Origin: Pseudomonas gessardii
GTDB lineage: Bacteria; Pseudomonadota; Gammaproteobacteria; Pseudomonadales; Pseudomonadaceae
Direction of reading: 5' to 3'
Length of the DNA stretch: 64,000 nt
Assembly (NCBI RefSeq): GCF_001983165.1
Contig: NZ_MNPU01000001.1
Span: forward strand, 248,001 to 312,000
The notes below the pieces were generated by a model that saw nothing but the letters and a program-made list of their open reading frames with translations, made no database searches and was not told the origin of the DNA. Below are positions 54,322-63,633 of this stretch, piece after piece. The translations under genes were made by a program, and so were the position numbers. Numbering within the stretch: the first letter of the stretch is position 1; each line of letters starts with the position of its first letter.

Positions 54322-55821
54322 ATGTATCATCTTTTTGATTCTGAAAGGGTTTTATCTGAGGTAAAAAATACCGAGTTCTCTCGGCATAATGATTTTGCCA
54401 AGCTGCTGCTTTTATATATTGAAGATTTTTTTAATCTGGAGCCTGACTCGCTCGCACTGGATGTACGAGGAAAAGTAAAAGCCAGTATTGAAGTGTTGCG
54501 TCTATTGAGCAAAAAAGAGCTTCATCTGTTTTACATTGTCTTTCCTCCGGGTGAGGAGGGCGAAAAAATATTCTCTATCCTTGAGTGTGTAGGGCGTTTA
54601 CGCTTTACCCAATGCTCATTTCTGGTTGGGCGCATTGAGTTAAAAAAACCCAAGGTATCCTTTTTTGATTGCGAATTTATTAGCAATTATGATGTATTGG
54701 ATATGAATTTGAGAAAGGATAAGGCCTATGACGATTGTCTTTATCAAAGATGTGTTTTTCGTGGGAATGTCAGCTGTGGTAGTGATGAAAGGAAGGAAAG
54801 GCTGATCATCCGGCATTCGCTTTTTTCAGATTGTAAGTTCTTCGGGAGGGTGAGGTTTGAGAACGCTGAGCTGCAAGGCTACTTTGTTGATGGTGACCCT
54901 AGATACCCATCAAGTCTTTCCAGGCTAAAGGTCGAAAACTGCATTTTTCAGAATGGTTTTTATATAAATAGTCAAAAAATGGCGTACGCGTACTTGACGT
55001 CATGTGTATTTCAAGGAAAGTTTGAATTTAAACAGAATTCTGTAGATCGACTAATATTTGATAACTGCAATTTTAAGAAAATCTCTGATTTTTATGCTTC
55101 GTCCATTCGTAGGTTTACATTAAGGAAAAGTATATTTGATACGTTTGTCGGTTTTGAAGAGTGTCATTTCGGTGTGTTGCCTGGTCCTCGGCGGCGCAGC
55201 ATAACGCCTGAAATAGGCATTGGATTGGCGTGTTTCATTTATGTGACTTTTTTGGAGTTTGCGAGCTTTAGAGGTGCAAGGTTTAACGAAGGACTGGACC
55301 TTGAAAAAATAAATACAATTGAGCAGCCGAATTTTCATCGCGTTTTTGTTAGCTTTGCGGAGACTCCAAGAGAGACTTTCAGGATGATAAAACATGCCTT
55401 GGACAGTCATGGGGCACACATTGAAGCAAATAAATTCTTTGCATTGGAAATGAAGCGTCGTAAGCATGAATTTTTACGCAGTCGGTTTACGGCAGATAGA
55501 TTGATTTATGCCATAAATCATCGGGCCTCCGATTTTGGGCAAAGCTATTTGTTGCCGGTAATGTGGATTTTTGTTTTTGCATTATCGTTCTATGCCCTGT
55601 GTAAAGGCCAGCAAAGCAATATGCTTTATAAGATATACCCGCCAGCTAACGAATTTATTGCTGCATTTACAGAGGTTTTGAATGAAATCGCTTCTAGCGT
55701 GATTCCGTTCAAACAGTTTTTGCGAACAGGAATGGAGTTTATTAGCCTGATATTTTATGTGGTTTTCGCGGTTTTGATTTGGCAGGTGATTGTTGCATTA
55801 AAACGCATGATCAGGCGTTGA
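54322..55821 (+). CDS. A+T-rich gene: pentapeptide-like beta-helix fused to C-terminal membrane helices
   Basis: This 499-residue protein is clearly lower in G+C than every neighbour and uses many AT-ending codons, which suggests recent acquisition. The middle third carries repeated short Cys/Phe-rich strands (FTQCSFLVGRIEL, VSFFDCEFI, YQRCVFRGNV, VENCIFQNGFYI, FDNCNFKKISDF), like a degenerate right-handed pentapeptide-type helix. A helical segment, GAHIEANKFFALEMKRRKHE, follows, then two C-terminal membrane segments (YLLPVMWIFVFALSFYALC and ISLIFYVVFAVLIWQVIVAL) in a channel-like arrangement. I recall relatives described as pentapeptide-repeat proteins with ion-channel-like tails, but no function is known to me. 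It is flanked by ordinary core genes. Membrane-linked defence or stress sensing would be only a guess. Confidence 0.75.
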   Translation: MYHLFDSERVLSEVKNTEFSRHNDFAKLLLLYIEDFFNLEPDSLALDVRGKVKASIEVLRLLSKKELHLFYIVFPPGEEGEKIFSILECVGRLRFTQCSFLVGRIELKKPKVSFFDCEFISNYDVLDMNLRKDKAYDDCLYQRCVFRGNVSCGSDERKERLIIRHSLFSDCKFFGRVRFENAELQGYFVDGDPRYPSSLSRLKVENCIFQNGFYINSQKMAYAYLTSCVFQGKFEFKQNSVDRLIFDNCNFKKISDFYASSIRRFTLRKSIFDTFVGFEECHFGVLPGPRRRSITPEIGIGLACFIYVTFLEFASFRGARFNEGLDLEKINTIEQPNFHRVFVSFAETPRETFRMIKHALDSHGAHIEANKFFALEMKRRKHEFLRSRFTADRLIYAINHRASDFGQSYLLPVMWIFVFALSFYALCKGQQSNMLYKIYPPANEFIAAFTEVLNEIASSVIPFKQFLRTGMEFISLIFYVVFAVLIWQVIVALKRMIRR

Positions 55822-55855
55822 TATGGCTATAGCGATATTGATGATTACTCACCGA

Positions 55856-55882
55856 AGAGCGCGGCAAGTATCTCCGCGCTCT
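55856..55882. terminator. Hairpin between convergent genes
   Basis: AGAGCGCGG (55856-55864) pairs exactly with CCGCGCTCT (55874-55882). It lies between the ends of the A+T-rich gene and rlhA, and its right arm is 12 bases past the rlhA stop on the minus strand. Confidence 0.5.
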
Positions 55883-55894
55883 ATCGTCAAGGCC

Positions 55895-57898
55895 TTAGTG
55901 CGGCGCGCGGGGAATGGTCTTGAGCAAGTCCGCCGGGCTGATATGCCCCACAACCTGCTGCTGCACACCGCTGCCCGGCAACGGCAGGTCGAGGATATGC
56001 CCCTTGATCTTGCCCACCACATGCATTTCGCACGGCTTGCAGTCGAATTTCAGGGTCAGTACTTCATCGCCGTGAATCAGTTGCATCGGCGCGACCTTGG
56101 TGCGCACGCCGGTCACGCCCTTGGCCTGCTTGGGGCACAGGTTGAAGGAGAAACGCAGGCAGTGCTTGGTGATCATCACCGGCACTTCACCGGTTTCTTC
56201 GTGGGCCTCGTAGGCCGCGTCGATCAACTTCACACCATGGCGATGGTAGAAGTCGCGGGCCTTCTGGTTGTAGACGTTGGCCAGGAACGACAGGTGCGAT
56301 TCCGGGTACACCGGCGGCGGCGAAGTTTCGGCTTTGCGGCCACCCCGGGGGTGGGCCTCGACACGGGCCACCGTCAGCGCCTCGATCACATCACGGCGCA
56401 AGGCCTTGAGTTGCGAGTTGGGGATAAAGTACGCCTGCGGCGCATCCAGCTCGATCGCCGTGGCGTGATACTGGGTAGTGCCCAGTTGGCCAAGCAGGTC
56501 TCGCAGGGTGTCCAGTGCCTGTTCCGGCTTTTTGGCCACGCCGAACGGGCCGGGCAGGGTGGTGCTGGCGCTCACGCCTTCTTCACTGGTGGCGGTCAGT
56601 TGCAGCTGGTCTTCGCGCAGGCTGGCCTGCCAGGACACGCCAACCCGGCGCTCGGCCGAGGTCTTGAGCAATGCTTGCTGCCAGTTATGGTCCAGGTTGC
56701 GGTTGAGCGGGTGATTGGGCCGTAGCGGGTGCAGGCCCGCCGGCATTTCGTTGGGCTCGACCCGGTAGCGATAGCGCTTTTCGCCGTCCTCTTCAAACTC
56801 ACCCTTGGGCTCGGCGATATTGGCGCGAAACCCCACGACTTCACGCTTGATCAGCACGTTGAGGCCGTCACCGTTGGACAGCGGCTCGTGGGTGATCACT
56901 TGCAAGTCGCGCTTGCCGGCTTTTTCCACCACGCCTACCGGCAGGCCGGTAAAGGTCGGGGTGTCGAAGGCGCCGATATCGATCTTGCGGTCACTGACGA
57001 AGTAGTCGGTGCTGCCGCGGTGGAAGGTCTTTTCTGGGTCCGGCAGGAAGAAATGCGCGGTACGCCCGCTGGAGGCGCGGGCCAGGTCCGGGCGGTCTTC
57101 GAGGATCTCGTCCAGGCGCTGGCGGTAATAGGCAGTGATGTTCTTCACATAGCCCATGTCCTTGTAGCGGCCCTCGATCTTGAACGAGCGCACGCCCGCG
57201 TCCACCAAGGCGCGCAGGTTGGCGCTCTGGTTGTTGTCTTTCATCGACAACAGGTGTTTTTCAAAGGCCACCACGCGGCCCTGGTCATCCTTGAGGGTGT
57301 AGGGCAGGCGGCAGGCCTGGGAGCAATCGCCACGGTTGGCACTGCGGCCATTTTGCGCGTGGGAAATATTGCACTGCCCGGAAAACGCCACGCACAACGC
57401 GCCGTGGATGAAGAACTCGATGGCGGCATCGGTCTCATCGGCAATCGCGCGGATTTCCTGAAGGTTCAGCTCGCGGGCCAGCACCAGTTGGGAGAAGCCG
57501 GCCTGGTCGAGGAACTTGGCCCGGTTCAGGGTGCGGATGTCGGTCTGGGTGCTGGCATGCAGCTCGATGGGCGGGATATCCAGCTCCATCACCCCCAGGT
57601 CCTGGACGATCAGCGCATCTACGCCGGCATCGTACAACTGGTGAATCAGCTTGCGCGCCGGTTCCAGTTCATCGTCATGCAGGATGGTGTTGAGGGTGGT
57701 GAACACGCGGGCGTGGTAACGACGGGCGAATTCCACCAGTTGGGCGATCTCGCTCACGTCGTTGCAGGCGTTGTGGCGCGCACCGAAGCTCGGGCCACCG
57801 ATGTACACGGCGTCGGCGCCGTGCAGGATAGCCGCGCGTGCGATGGCGACATCGCGGGCAGGGCTGAGCAATTCCAGATGATGTTTGGGCAAGGACAT
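55895..57898 (-). CDS. rlhA: U32-family rRNA hydroxylation protein RlhA-like
   Basis: This 667-residue protein of the collagenase-like U32 family starts MSLPKHHLELLSPARDVAIA. The family block FFIHGALCVAFSGQCNISHA, then GRSANRGDCSQACR, carries the cysteines that bind an Fe-S cluster. IEGRYKDMGYVKNITAYYR follows. A C-terminal extension includes KHCLRFSFNLCPKQ and FDCKPCEMHVVGKIKGHILD. Size and C-terminus match RlhA (YdcP), which forms 5-hydroxycytidine in 23S rRNA in E. coli, rather than the shorter TrhP. The ATG at 57898 begins the conserved sequence; in-frame codons up to 57937 add 13 residues. Confidence 0.87.
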   Translation of the reverse strand: MSLPKHHLELLSPARDVAIARAAILHGADAVYIGGPSFGARHNACNDVSEIAQLVEFARRYHARVFTTLNTILHDDELEPARKLIHQLYDAGVDALIVQDLGVMELDIPPIELHASTQTDIRTLNRAKFLDQAGFSQLVLARELNLQEIRAIADETDAAIEFFIHGALCVAFSGQCNISHAQNGRSANRGDCSQACRLPYTLKDDQGRVVAFEKHLLSMKDNNQSANLRALVDAGVRSFKIEGRYKDMGYVKNITAYYRQRLDEILEDRPDLARASSGRTAHFFLPDPEKTFHRGSTDYFVSDRKIDIGAFDTPTFTGLPVGVVEKAGKRDLQVITHEPLSNGDGLNVLIKREVVGFRANIAEPKGEFEEDGEKRYRYRVEPNEMPAGLHPLRPNHPLNRNLDHNWQQALLKTSAERRVGVSWQASLREDQLQLTATSEEGVSASTTLPGPFGVAKKPEQALDTLRDLLGQLGTTQYHATAIELDAPQAYFIPNSQLKALRRDVIEALTVARVEAHPRGGRKAETSPPPVYPESHLSFLANVYNQKARDFYHRHGVKLIDAAYEAHEETGEVPVMITKHCLRFSFNLCPKQAKGVTGVRTKVAPMQLIHGDEVLTLKFDCKPCEMHVVGKIKGHILDLPLPGSGVQQQVVGHISPADLLKTIPRAPH

Positions 57899-57970
57899 AG
57901 TTTTTTTAGTCAGGCTTGTCACGGTTGAGGTGCGCATTGTAGCTGCGATTTGTCTGATAGTGCGCCGGAC

Positions 57971-58345
57971 TTATCCCTGGGCCGCCATCGCCGTGACTTC
58001 AACCCGCATGCCTTCGACCGCCAGCGCCGCCACGCCAACCGCCGCGCGGACCGGCCAGGGTTTGGCGAAGAAACGCTTGTACACCTCGTTGAACGCGGCG
58101 CGGTCGGCCATGTCGGTGAGGTAGATCGTCAGGTGCATGACCCGGTCCATGGTGCTGCCGGCACGCTCAAGGGCCACCTTCAGGGCTTGCAGGGTGCATT
58201 CGCTTTGCGCGGTGATATCGCCCAGTTCCAGGCTGCCATCAGCGCGCACCGGGATCTGTGTGGAGACCAGGATGCCGTTGAAACCGATAACGTCAGAGGA
58301 GATGGAATCGGGGTCGAGGTCGGGGGTGTAGTCGAGGTGGGACAT
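57971..58345 (-). CDS. RidA family protein (reactive enamine/imine deaminase-like)
   Basis: This 124-residue single-domain protein has the RidA/YjgF trimer fold: FNGILVSTQIPVRADGSL, GDITAQSECTLQALKVALE, HLTIYLTDMADRAAFNEVY and a C-terminal RAAVGVAALAVEGMRVEVTA. In true RidA, an Arg in the RxAVGV segment binds substrate, and it is present here. RidA members deaminate reactive 2-aminoacrylate-type intermediates from PLP enzymes. It lies downstream of acdR on the same strand, near a PLP deaminase gene, so it could handle an imine from that pathway, which is an inference. The ATG at 58345 begins MSHLDYTPD; the longer start adds six residues. Confidence 0.88.
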   Translation of the reverse strand: MSHLDYTPDLDPDSISSDVIGFNGILVSTQIPVRADGSLELGDITAQSECTLQALKVALERAGSTMDRVMHLTIYLTDMADRAAFNEVYKRFFAKPWPVRAAVGVAALAVEGMRVEVTAMAAQG

Positions 58346-58412
58346 GGCGGTTCTCTTATGCAAAAAGTGGATCAGGCCGGCAGTTTAACCGGGCGTAACC
58401 TGTGTTGGAGCG

Positions 58413-58898
58413 TCAAAGAGGAATGTGGGTGGTCGACAAGACCTGGCGCAGCCCCATGAACGATCGGATCTGGCGCACCCCAGGCAGGTAAAGCAGTTGC
58501 TCCGCGTGGAGCCGGTTGAAACTGTTACTGTCCTTGGTGCGCAACAACATGAAGTAGTCGAACTCCCCGGTCACCACATGGCACTCCATGCAGCCGGACA
58601 CTTTTTGTGCGGCCGCCTCGAATGCCGCGAAAGATTGCGGTGTAGAGCGATCCAGCACCACGCCGATCAAGACCACCATCCCCGCATCCAGCGCTACAGT
58701 GTCCAGCAGTGCGACGATGCCCTTGATCAGGCCGGCTTGCTTGAGCCGTTCGACGCGCCTGAGGCAAGCCGGCGCACTCAATTTCACCTTCTCTGCCAGC
58801 GCCACGTTGGAGATGGAGGCATCTCGCTGCAGAGCCTTGAGAATAGCGCGGTCGGTTCGATCCAGTGGCTGTGGCGTTGAAGCTTTTATTGCGTCCAT
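58413..58898 (-). CDS. acdR: Lrp-family regulator AcdR
   Basis: This 161-residue AsnC/Lrp protein has the helix-turn-helix ASISNVALAEKVKLSAPACL, then RRVERLKQAGLIKG, and a RAM domain (GCMECHVVTGEFDYFMLLRT, LPGVRQIRSFMGLRQVLSTT). It is divergent from acdS with 198 bases between the start codons, the arrangement known for acdR-acdS in plant-growth-promoting Pseudomonas. There AcdR activates acdS, with leucine and ACC as modulators. The identity is by context plus family. Confidence 0.9.
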   Translation of the reverse strand: MDAIKASTPQPLDRTDRAILKALQRDASISNVALAEKVKLSAPACLRRVERLKQAGLIKGIVALLDTVALDAGMVVLIGVVLDRSTPQSFAAFEAAAQKVSGCMECHVVTGEFDYFMLLRTKDSNSFNRLHAEQLLYLPGVRQIRSFMGLRQVLSTTHIPL

Positions 58899-59096
58899 GG
58901 TGATTAATTCGCAATTAAAGTAGGTTTGATTTTTATAATAAGAAATTATGTTTCTTTAAATAATAAAAGATTGCAACACATGTTTTTAGAAATCTTCTTA
59001 CTATTGAACTCATCGAAGCCTGCCTGAAAGAACCTGGAATACAACCTTTGCCGTTCGGCCTGGCGCTTGGATATCCAATAATCAAGGAGCAGAGTC
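58899..59096. promoter_or_regulatory. acdR-acdS divergent promoter region
   Basis: This A+T-rich 198-base spacer contains an AT run near 58930-58975 (TTATAATAAGAAATTATG and on). In related strains it holds Lrp, CRP and FNR sites; I cannot fix individual sites here. AAGGAG lies just before the acdS start. Confidence 0.55.
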
Positions 59097-60113
59097 ATGA
59101 ACTTGAATCGTTTTGAACGTTATCCGTTGACCTTCGGTCCTTCGCCCATCACGCCTTTGAAGCGCCTCAGTCAACACCTGGGGGGCAAGGTCGAGCTGTA
59201 TGCCAAGCGTGAAGACTGCAACAGTGGCCTGGCCTTCGGCGGAAACAAAACGCGCAAGCTCGAATATTTGATTCCCGAAGCGATCGAGCAGGGCTGCGAT
59301 ACCCTGGTTTCCATCGGCGGCATCCAGTCGAACCAGACCCGCCAAGTGGCCGCCGTTGCCGCTCACCTGGGCATGAAGTGTGTGTTGGTGCAGGAAAACT
59401 GGGTGAACTACAGCGATGCCGTGTATGACCGGGTCGGCAATATCGAGATGTCCCGCATCATGGGGGCGGACGTCCGACTGGACGCCGCCGGGTTCGACAT
59501 CGGTATTCGGCCCAGTTGGGAGAAGGCCATGAACGATGTGCTGGAGCGGGGTGGCAAGCCATTCCCGATACCGGCGGGTTGTTCCGAACACCCCTACGGC
59601 GGCCTTGGGTTCGTCGGCTTTGCCGAGGAAGTGCGCGAGCAGGAAAAACAACTGGGGTTCACGTTCGACTACATCGTGGTCTGCTCCGTGACCGGCAGTA
59701 CCCAGGCCGGCATGATCGTCGGTTTCGCCGCAGACGGCCGCTCGAAGAACGTTATCGGTATTGATGCCTCGGCCAAGCCAGAGAAAACCAAGGCACAGAT
59801 CCTGCGTATCGCCCGGCACACCGCCGAGCTGGTGGAACTGGGGCGTGAGATCACCGAAGACGACGTCGTGCTCGATACACGCTTCGCCTACCCGGAGTAC
59901 GGGTTGCCCAACGAAGGCACGCTGGAAGCCATTCGTCTGTGCGGGAGCCTGGAAGGCGTGCTGACTGATCCGGTGTACGAAGGGAAGTCTATGCACGGGA
60001 TGATTGAAATGGTCCGCCAGGGTGAGTTCCCCGAAGGCTCGAAGGTGCTTTATGCGCACTTGGGCGGGGCGCCTGCGCTGAATGCCTACAGCTTCCTGTT
60101 TCGCAACGGCTGA
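59097..60113 (+). CDS. acdS: 1-Aminocyclopropane-1-carboxylate (ACC) deaminase
   Basis: This 338-residue PLP enzyme cleaves ACC, the plant ethylene precursor, to 2-oxobutyrate and ammonia. The PLP lysine is Lys51 in [11 protein letters not shown]. The residues that separate true ACC deaminases from D-cysteine desulfhydrases are all present: Tyr294-Glu295 in [12 protein letters not shown] and Leu322 in [12 protein letters not shown]. The length is that of the family, and the sequence reads as almost the same as the enzymes of rhizosphere pseudomonads. The ATG has AAGGAG nine bases upstream. The enzyme is cytoplasmic and lowers plant ethylene. Confidence 0.97.
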   Translation: MNLNRFERYPLTFGPSPITPLKRLSQHLGGKVELYAKREDCNSGLAFGGNKTRKLEYLIPEAIEQGCDTLVSIGGIQSNQTRQVAAVAAHLGMKCVLVQENWVNYSDAVYDRVGNIEMSRIMGADVRLDAAGFDIGIRPSWEKAMNDVLERGGKPFPIPAGCSEHPYGGLGFVGFAEEVREQEKQLGFTFDYIVVCSVTGSTQAGMIVGFAADGRSKNVIGIDASAKPEKTKAQILRIARHTAELVELGREITEDDVVLDTRFAYPEYGLPNEGTLEAIRLCGSLEGVLTDPVYEGKSMHGMIEMVRQGEFPEGSKVLYAHLGGAPALNAYSFLFRNG

Positions 60114-60152
60114 TGACCAAGCTGCTCCTACCAAACCGCCGGGAGTATCGCC

Positions 60153-60617
60153 ATGCATGGGATCACGCAATTTGCAGTCTGGATCAAGGCGCCTTCGGCG
60201 GATGTCGCAGTGGTGATCGTGACCAGCGCCACATTGCCCCAATACATGATCGACAGGCTGCACGTGGCTATCGATGAGTGGGACCAGGTAGCTTATTTGG
60301 CCGTCAAGCAAGCCGCGGCGTTGAGGGCCGACTGGTTGCGGGACGGGTCCAGCCCGCAGCCCTCTGCTGGGGGCTACGTGTGCCATGCCAGCCAACTGTT
60401 GCGCTCGGTCTCCCACGGAAGCTTTTTACTGGATGTCGAAATGGGCACGGACCCCGGTATGACTTGGCTGGGATCCGTCTGCGGTCACCCGTTGCGCGTT
60501 GTCGAACTTGGAGCAATCGCTTCCTCAACTGTGCAGATGGATCGACAAGTGGAGGCGGTGTTATCGGCGACCCGGTGTCTGGCGAAAAGCGTGCTGCAGG
60601 CACGTGGGGTCATTTGA
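60153..60617 (+). CDS. Uncharacterised protein downstream of acdS
   Basis: This 154-residue soluble protein begins 39 bases after acdS on the same strand, after CGGGAG, so it may be co-transcribed. It starts MHGITQFAVWIKAPSADVAV and is rich in Ala and Val, with no signal peptide, membrane helix or motif I know. Codon use is that of the genome, which supports a real gene. A role in ACC metabolism is possible only by position. Confidence 0.6.
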   Translation: MHGITQFAVWIKAPSADVAVVIVTSATLPQYMIDRLHVAIDEWDQVAYLAVKQAAALRADWLRDGSSPQPSAGGYVCHASQLLRSVSHGSFLLDVEMGTDPGMTWLGSVCGHPLRVVELGAIASSTVQMDRQVEAVLSATRCLAKSVLQARGVI

Positions 60618-60679
60618 CTGATGTCCTCGCAGCGGTAGTTTAACGGGGAAGGGGCGAAAGTTCGGGGGCTGACAAACCA

Positions 60680-61864
60680 TCAGCCCTCGATAAAGACTTT
60701 CAACGGCGGTTCGTGCATCAGAAAGTTCTGGTGCGAGATGTTCCAGGCATAGGCTCCCGCGAGGGTGAACACCAACAAGTCGCCAATCGCCAGTTGTGCC
60801 ACCGGCTGCTGCCTGGCAAGAACGTCTTTTGGCGTGCACAGTTGCCCCACCAGGGTGATGGTTTGATTGCTGATCTGGGCCGGCCGAGGCCCCCGCAGTA
60901 CCGTGAATGGATGGTCATGGCCTTGAGCCGCAGGTGTGCGAAAGTGGTGAGTGCCGCCGCGGCCGATGGCAAAAAGTTCGCCGTGGCTGCTTTTGATGTC
61001 TAGCACCTGCATCACGTAGTAGCCACAGGCGGCGCTGACGAAGCGGCCAATCTCGAAACGTACGCGGGTCGCCCCCATGTCGTACTGATTGATCAGCGTC
61101 TGCAAGCCCTGACAGAAGCGTGGCCAGTCGAAGGACTGCGTTGCGTCCTGATAATTGATGCCCATTCCTCCGCCGACATTCAAGAGCGGCAGTTGCAGGT
61201 TGTGATCTGCGCACAGTTGGCGGAAGGTCAAGAAGTAGCTGCGGATCAATTCAAGATGGGCGTCGACATCCAACTGGTGCGACAGCAGATGAAAGTGCAG
61301 GCCCTTGAGTGCCAGAGACGGTTCTTCGCGCAACAACTGCAGGGCGCTTGCCAGACCGTCCTCATCCAGGCCGAACGGTGTGGGTTTGCCGCCCATGACC
61401 AAGCGGCTTTGCGGGGCCTGGGCCAGCTTCAGGTTCAGCCGCAGCATGACCGGAGCCTGCGTACCGCGTTCGCGGGCGATGCGTGCCAGGCTGCGCAGTT
61501 CGGTCACGCTCTCGACATGAAAGGCTGAGGTCCGGTATTGCAGGGCGATATCCAGTTCGTGATCGAGTTTGCCAGGGCCGCCAAAGATCAGCGGCTGGTC
61601 GGGGCACTGTTCATGCAGCCACGTCAGTTCGCCACCGGAGGCCGCCTCGAAGCCGTCCACCCACGGCGCGAGGGTTTTCAGCACCTGGGCTTCCGGGTTG
61701 GCCTTGGCTGCGTAGAACAATTCGCAGTTTTCCGGCAATACCTGGCGCATCGCCTTTATGTGACGTTCAAGGGCCGGCAGGTCGTAGACATAGGCGCATA
61801 AAGGCGCGTCGTGCTCAGCCCTGAGCTGCTGGATGCGTTGGGTAACGGCAACAGGAAGGCTCAT
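60680..61864 (-). CDS. Fold-type III PLP decarboxylase of a siderophore operon (PvsE/AcsE-like)
   Basis: This 394-residue PLP enzyme belongs to the ornithine/diaminopimelate decarboxylase superfamily. It has the lysine Schiff base Lys54 in ELFYAAKANPEAQVLK, the phosphate-binding NVGGGMGINY, the RFEIGRFVSAACGYYV block, and GQLCTPKDVL near the dimer-interface active site. Siderophore-operon members such as PvsE and AcsE decarboxylate a serine- or diaminobutyrate-derived amino acid for assembly. It starts by four-base overlap (ATGA) with the stop of the siderophore synthetase gene. The gene order here favours the vibrioferrin-type PvsE. It is the last gene of the operon; no clear terminator follows. 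Confidence 0.88.
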   Translation of the reverse strand: MSLPVAVTQRIQQLRAEHDAPLCAYVYDLPALERHIKAMRQVLPENCELFYAAKANPEAQVLKTLAPWVDGFEAASGGELTWLHEQCPDQPLIFGGPGKLDHELDIALQYRTSAFHVESVTELRSLARIARERGTQAPVMLRLNLKLAQAPQSRLVMGGKPTPFGLDEDGLASALQLLREEPSLALKGLHFHLLSHQLDVDAHLELIRSYFLTFRQLCADHNLQLPLLNVGGGMGINYQDATQSFDWPRFCQGLQTLINQYDMGATRVRFEIGRFVSAACGYYVMQVLDIKSSHGELFAIGRGGTHHFRTPAAQGHDHPFTVLRGPRPAQISNQTITLVGQLCTPKDVLARQQPVAQLAIGDLLVFTLAGAYAWNISHQNFLMHEPPLKVFIEG

Positions 61865-63633
61865 GCGCGTTTCCTCTTTTCAAGCATCGCCAGCGGGCTG
61901 GGTAACCAGGTGTAACCCGCTTCGCGGTCGGCACGCATCATCAGGCGGGTCATGAAGTTTTCCTTGCTGGGGAAAGGTGCGCCGGCGCATAGCTCACGCA
62001 GTTCTGTCGGGTGGTCCAGGCGTGCGGATTGTACGTGCAGCAGGTCGCCGACCTGCGCCCACAGCTGCTGCTCCAGCGAGCCGCTGCCATTGGCCAGATG
62101 GAAGATCGCTTCGCCGAGATTGTTCACCAGTGCGCAGTAGCCCACTCGTTGCCAGGCCTTTTGCGCGCTGTAGTACACAGAACTGCGGGTACGCTCATCC
62201 AGTGCGCTCAGTCGTTCGGTGGGCCAGATTTCAGGCACCAGCTTGGTGCCTTCCAGATCGCGAATCCAGACCTGGCTGGGTAGCCCGTTTTCAGCGAAAC
62301 CGATGACGGTGTTCTGCAAGTGCGGCTCCAGCGCCACGCCCTGACGGAACAGGCAATACAGCACGCCGCCGAGCATCAGGCCGGCATAGGCTTGCAGCCA
62401 GTCCAGCGTGGCTTGCTCAATGCTCAAGCCGGTGTTGTCGGCATAGCGCTGCAGCTGTGGGCGGCAAATACTGCGACCTTGCCGATCCCAGGTAAACAGC
62501 GCCATGGCCACTTGCGGTTGATATCGCTGGCGGTCAGCGTGGGGAAGGTTTTCCCGGTAAACGATACCGAAGCACTCGGTGACTTCTCGGGCCTGCTCCA
62601 GCGTACCCAGAGCACTGAGGTCCAGGCTGGTGGCGCTGGGCTCGGGCATCAGCCTGAAGCCGGGTTGTTGCGTCGCCAGCGCGTCCATGACCGGGCGGAG
62701 CAGGCGGGTGAGGGCGACGGCGCTGTCCAGTTCATACCAGGCGTTCTTGCGCACGCAGTTGGTCAGGCGCACGTGCATCGAGAACTTCATGAAATAGGCC
62801 ATTTGCGGATGGTAGAGCGTGCGTACCGATGACGTCGGGTACATGGCCTGCCCCAGGGGGCCGAGGTATTCGATCAAACCCTGTTGTTGCGCACGCTGTA
62901 CCAGCGGGTCGGCCAGCACGCGGGCGACTTCCCAGGGGTGGCACGGATAGGCATCGTCGCGCCCCGACAGTTGCTGCAGCGTGCTGCGCGGGTCCTCGCC
63001 CTGATGACGAATCAGCCTCGGGGCGACCTTGAACCAGTGCAATTGAAAGCGGGCTCCGACTTCCGGCGAGCAGGCCAGCAAATCATCATGGGAAATGCCC
63101 TCGCGACTTTTTGGCGTCGGATGCAGAGCGTGGCCCCACAGCTGGTGTTGTTCGGAGGCCAGCAGGCTGTCGGTGGCTTCGGTTGGGCGTGAGTGGCGCA
63201 AAAAGGTGCGGGTGATCTGCAAGCTGTTAGCGATCTGTTGCAGCAGCTCGCCAACGCGCTCGGCGCCACTCAGTGGGGTGCAGAGCAGGCGGGCCAGTTC
63301 GGCGGCACTCAGCGGTCGCCAGCTCTGGTGGTTGCCTTTGAAATAAGGGCCGCTGAGGTAATGGCAACGGCCCAGTAGGCTGCAGCGGTCGATGCGTACG
63401 ATCAGCCGGCCGCTGGGCAGGCGAATACTGATGCAGCGAGCGTTGGCCTGGCGCAGGCTCATCGGCAGATCCTGTGCCTGATAGTTCAGGTTCGCTTCGT
63501 TGCGCGGCAAGGCGTATTCGCGCAAATAGCAATTGAGCAGGCATTCGATGGCATGTCGTTCGGCTTCACCATCGAGTACATGGTCATGCAGGGAGACAGT
63601 GTTCAGTGAGGTGGTATTCAGAGCAAGCGTCAT
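61861..63633 (-). CDS. NRPS-independent siderophore synthetase, IucA/IucC family (PvsD-like)
   Basis: This 590-residue NIS synthetase uses ATP to join a carboxylate such as citrate or 2-oxoglutarate to an amine or alcohol. It has the IucA/IucC layout: a basic N-terminal region (SIRLPSGRLIVRIDRCSLLG), the nucleotide-binding AYPCHPWEVARVLADPLVQR, MKFSMHVRLTNCVRKNAWYE, and a C-terminal FhuF-like HPTELRELCAGAPFPSKENF. It overlaps the stop of the MFS gene upstream and the start of the decarboxylase downstream by four bases each, so the three are translated together. The product is a carboxylate siderophore. Vibrioferrin is the best match by gene order; achromobactin-type is the alternative. Confidence 0.9.
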   Translation of the reverse strand: MTLALNTTSLNTVSLHDHVLDGEAERHAIECLLNCYLREYALPRNEANLNYQAQDLPMSLRQANARCISIRLPSGRLIVRIDRCSLLGRCHYLSGPYFKGNHQSWRPLSAAELARLLCTPLSGAERVGELLQQIANSLQITRTFLRHSRPTEATDSLLASEQHQLWGHALHPTPKSREGISHDDLLACSPEVGARFQLHWFKVAPRLIRHQGEDPRSTLQQLSGRDDAYPCHPWEVARVLADPLVQRAQQQGLIEYLGPLGQAMYPTSSVRTLYHPQMAYFMKFSMHVRLTNCVRKNAWYELDSAVALTRLLRPVMDALATQQPGFRLMPEPSATSLDLSALGTLEQAREVTECFGIVYRENLPHADRQRYQPQVAMALFTWDRQGRSICRPQLQRYADNTGLSIEQATLDWLQAYAGLMLGGVLYCLFRQGVALEPHLQNTVIGFAENGLPSQVWIRDLEGTKLVPEIWPTERLSALDERTRSSVYYSAQKAWQRVGYCALVNNLGEAIFHLANGSGSLEQQLWAQVGDLLHVQSARLDHPTELRELCAGAPFPSKENFMTRLMMRADREAGYTWLPSPLAMLEKRKRA

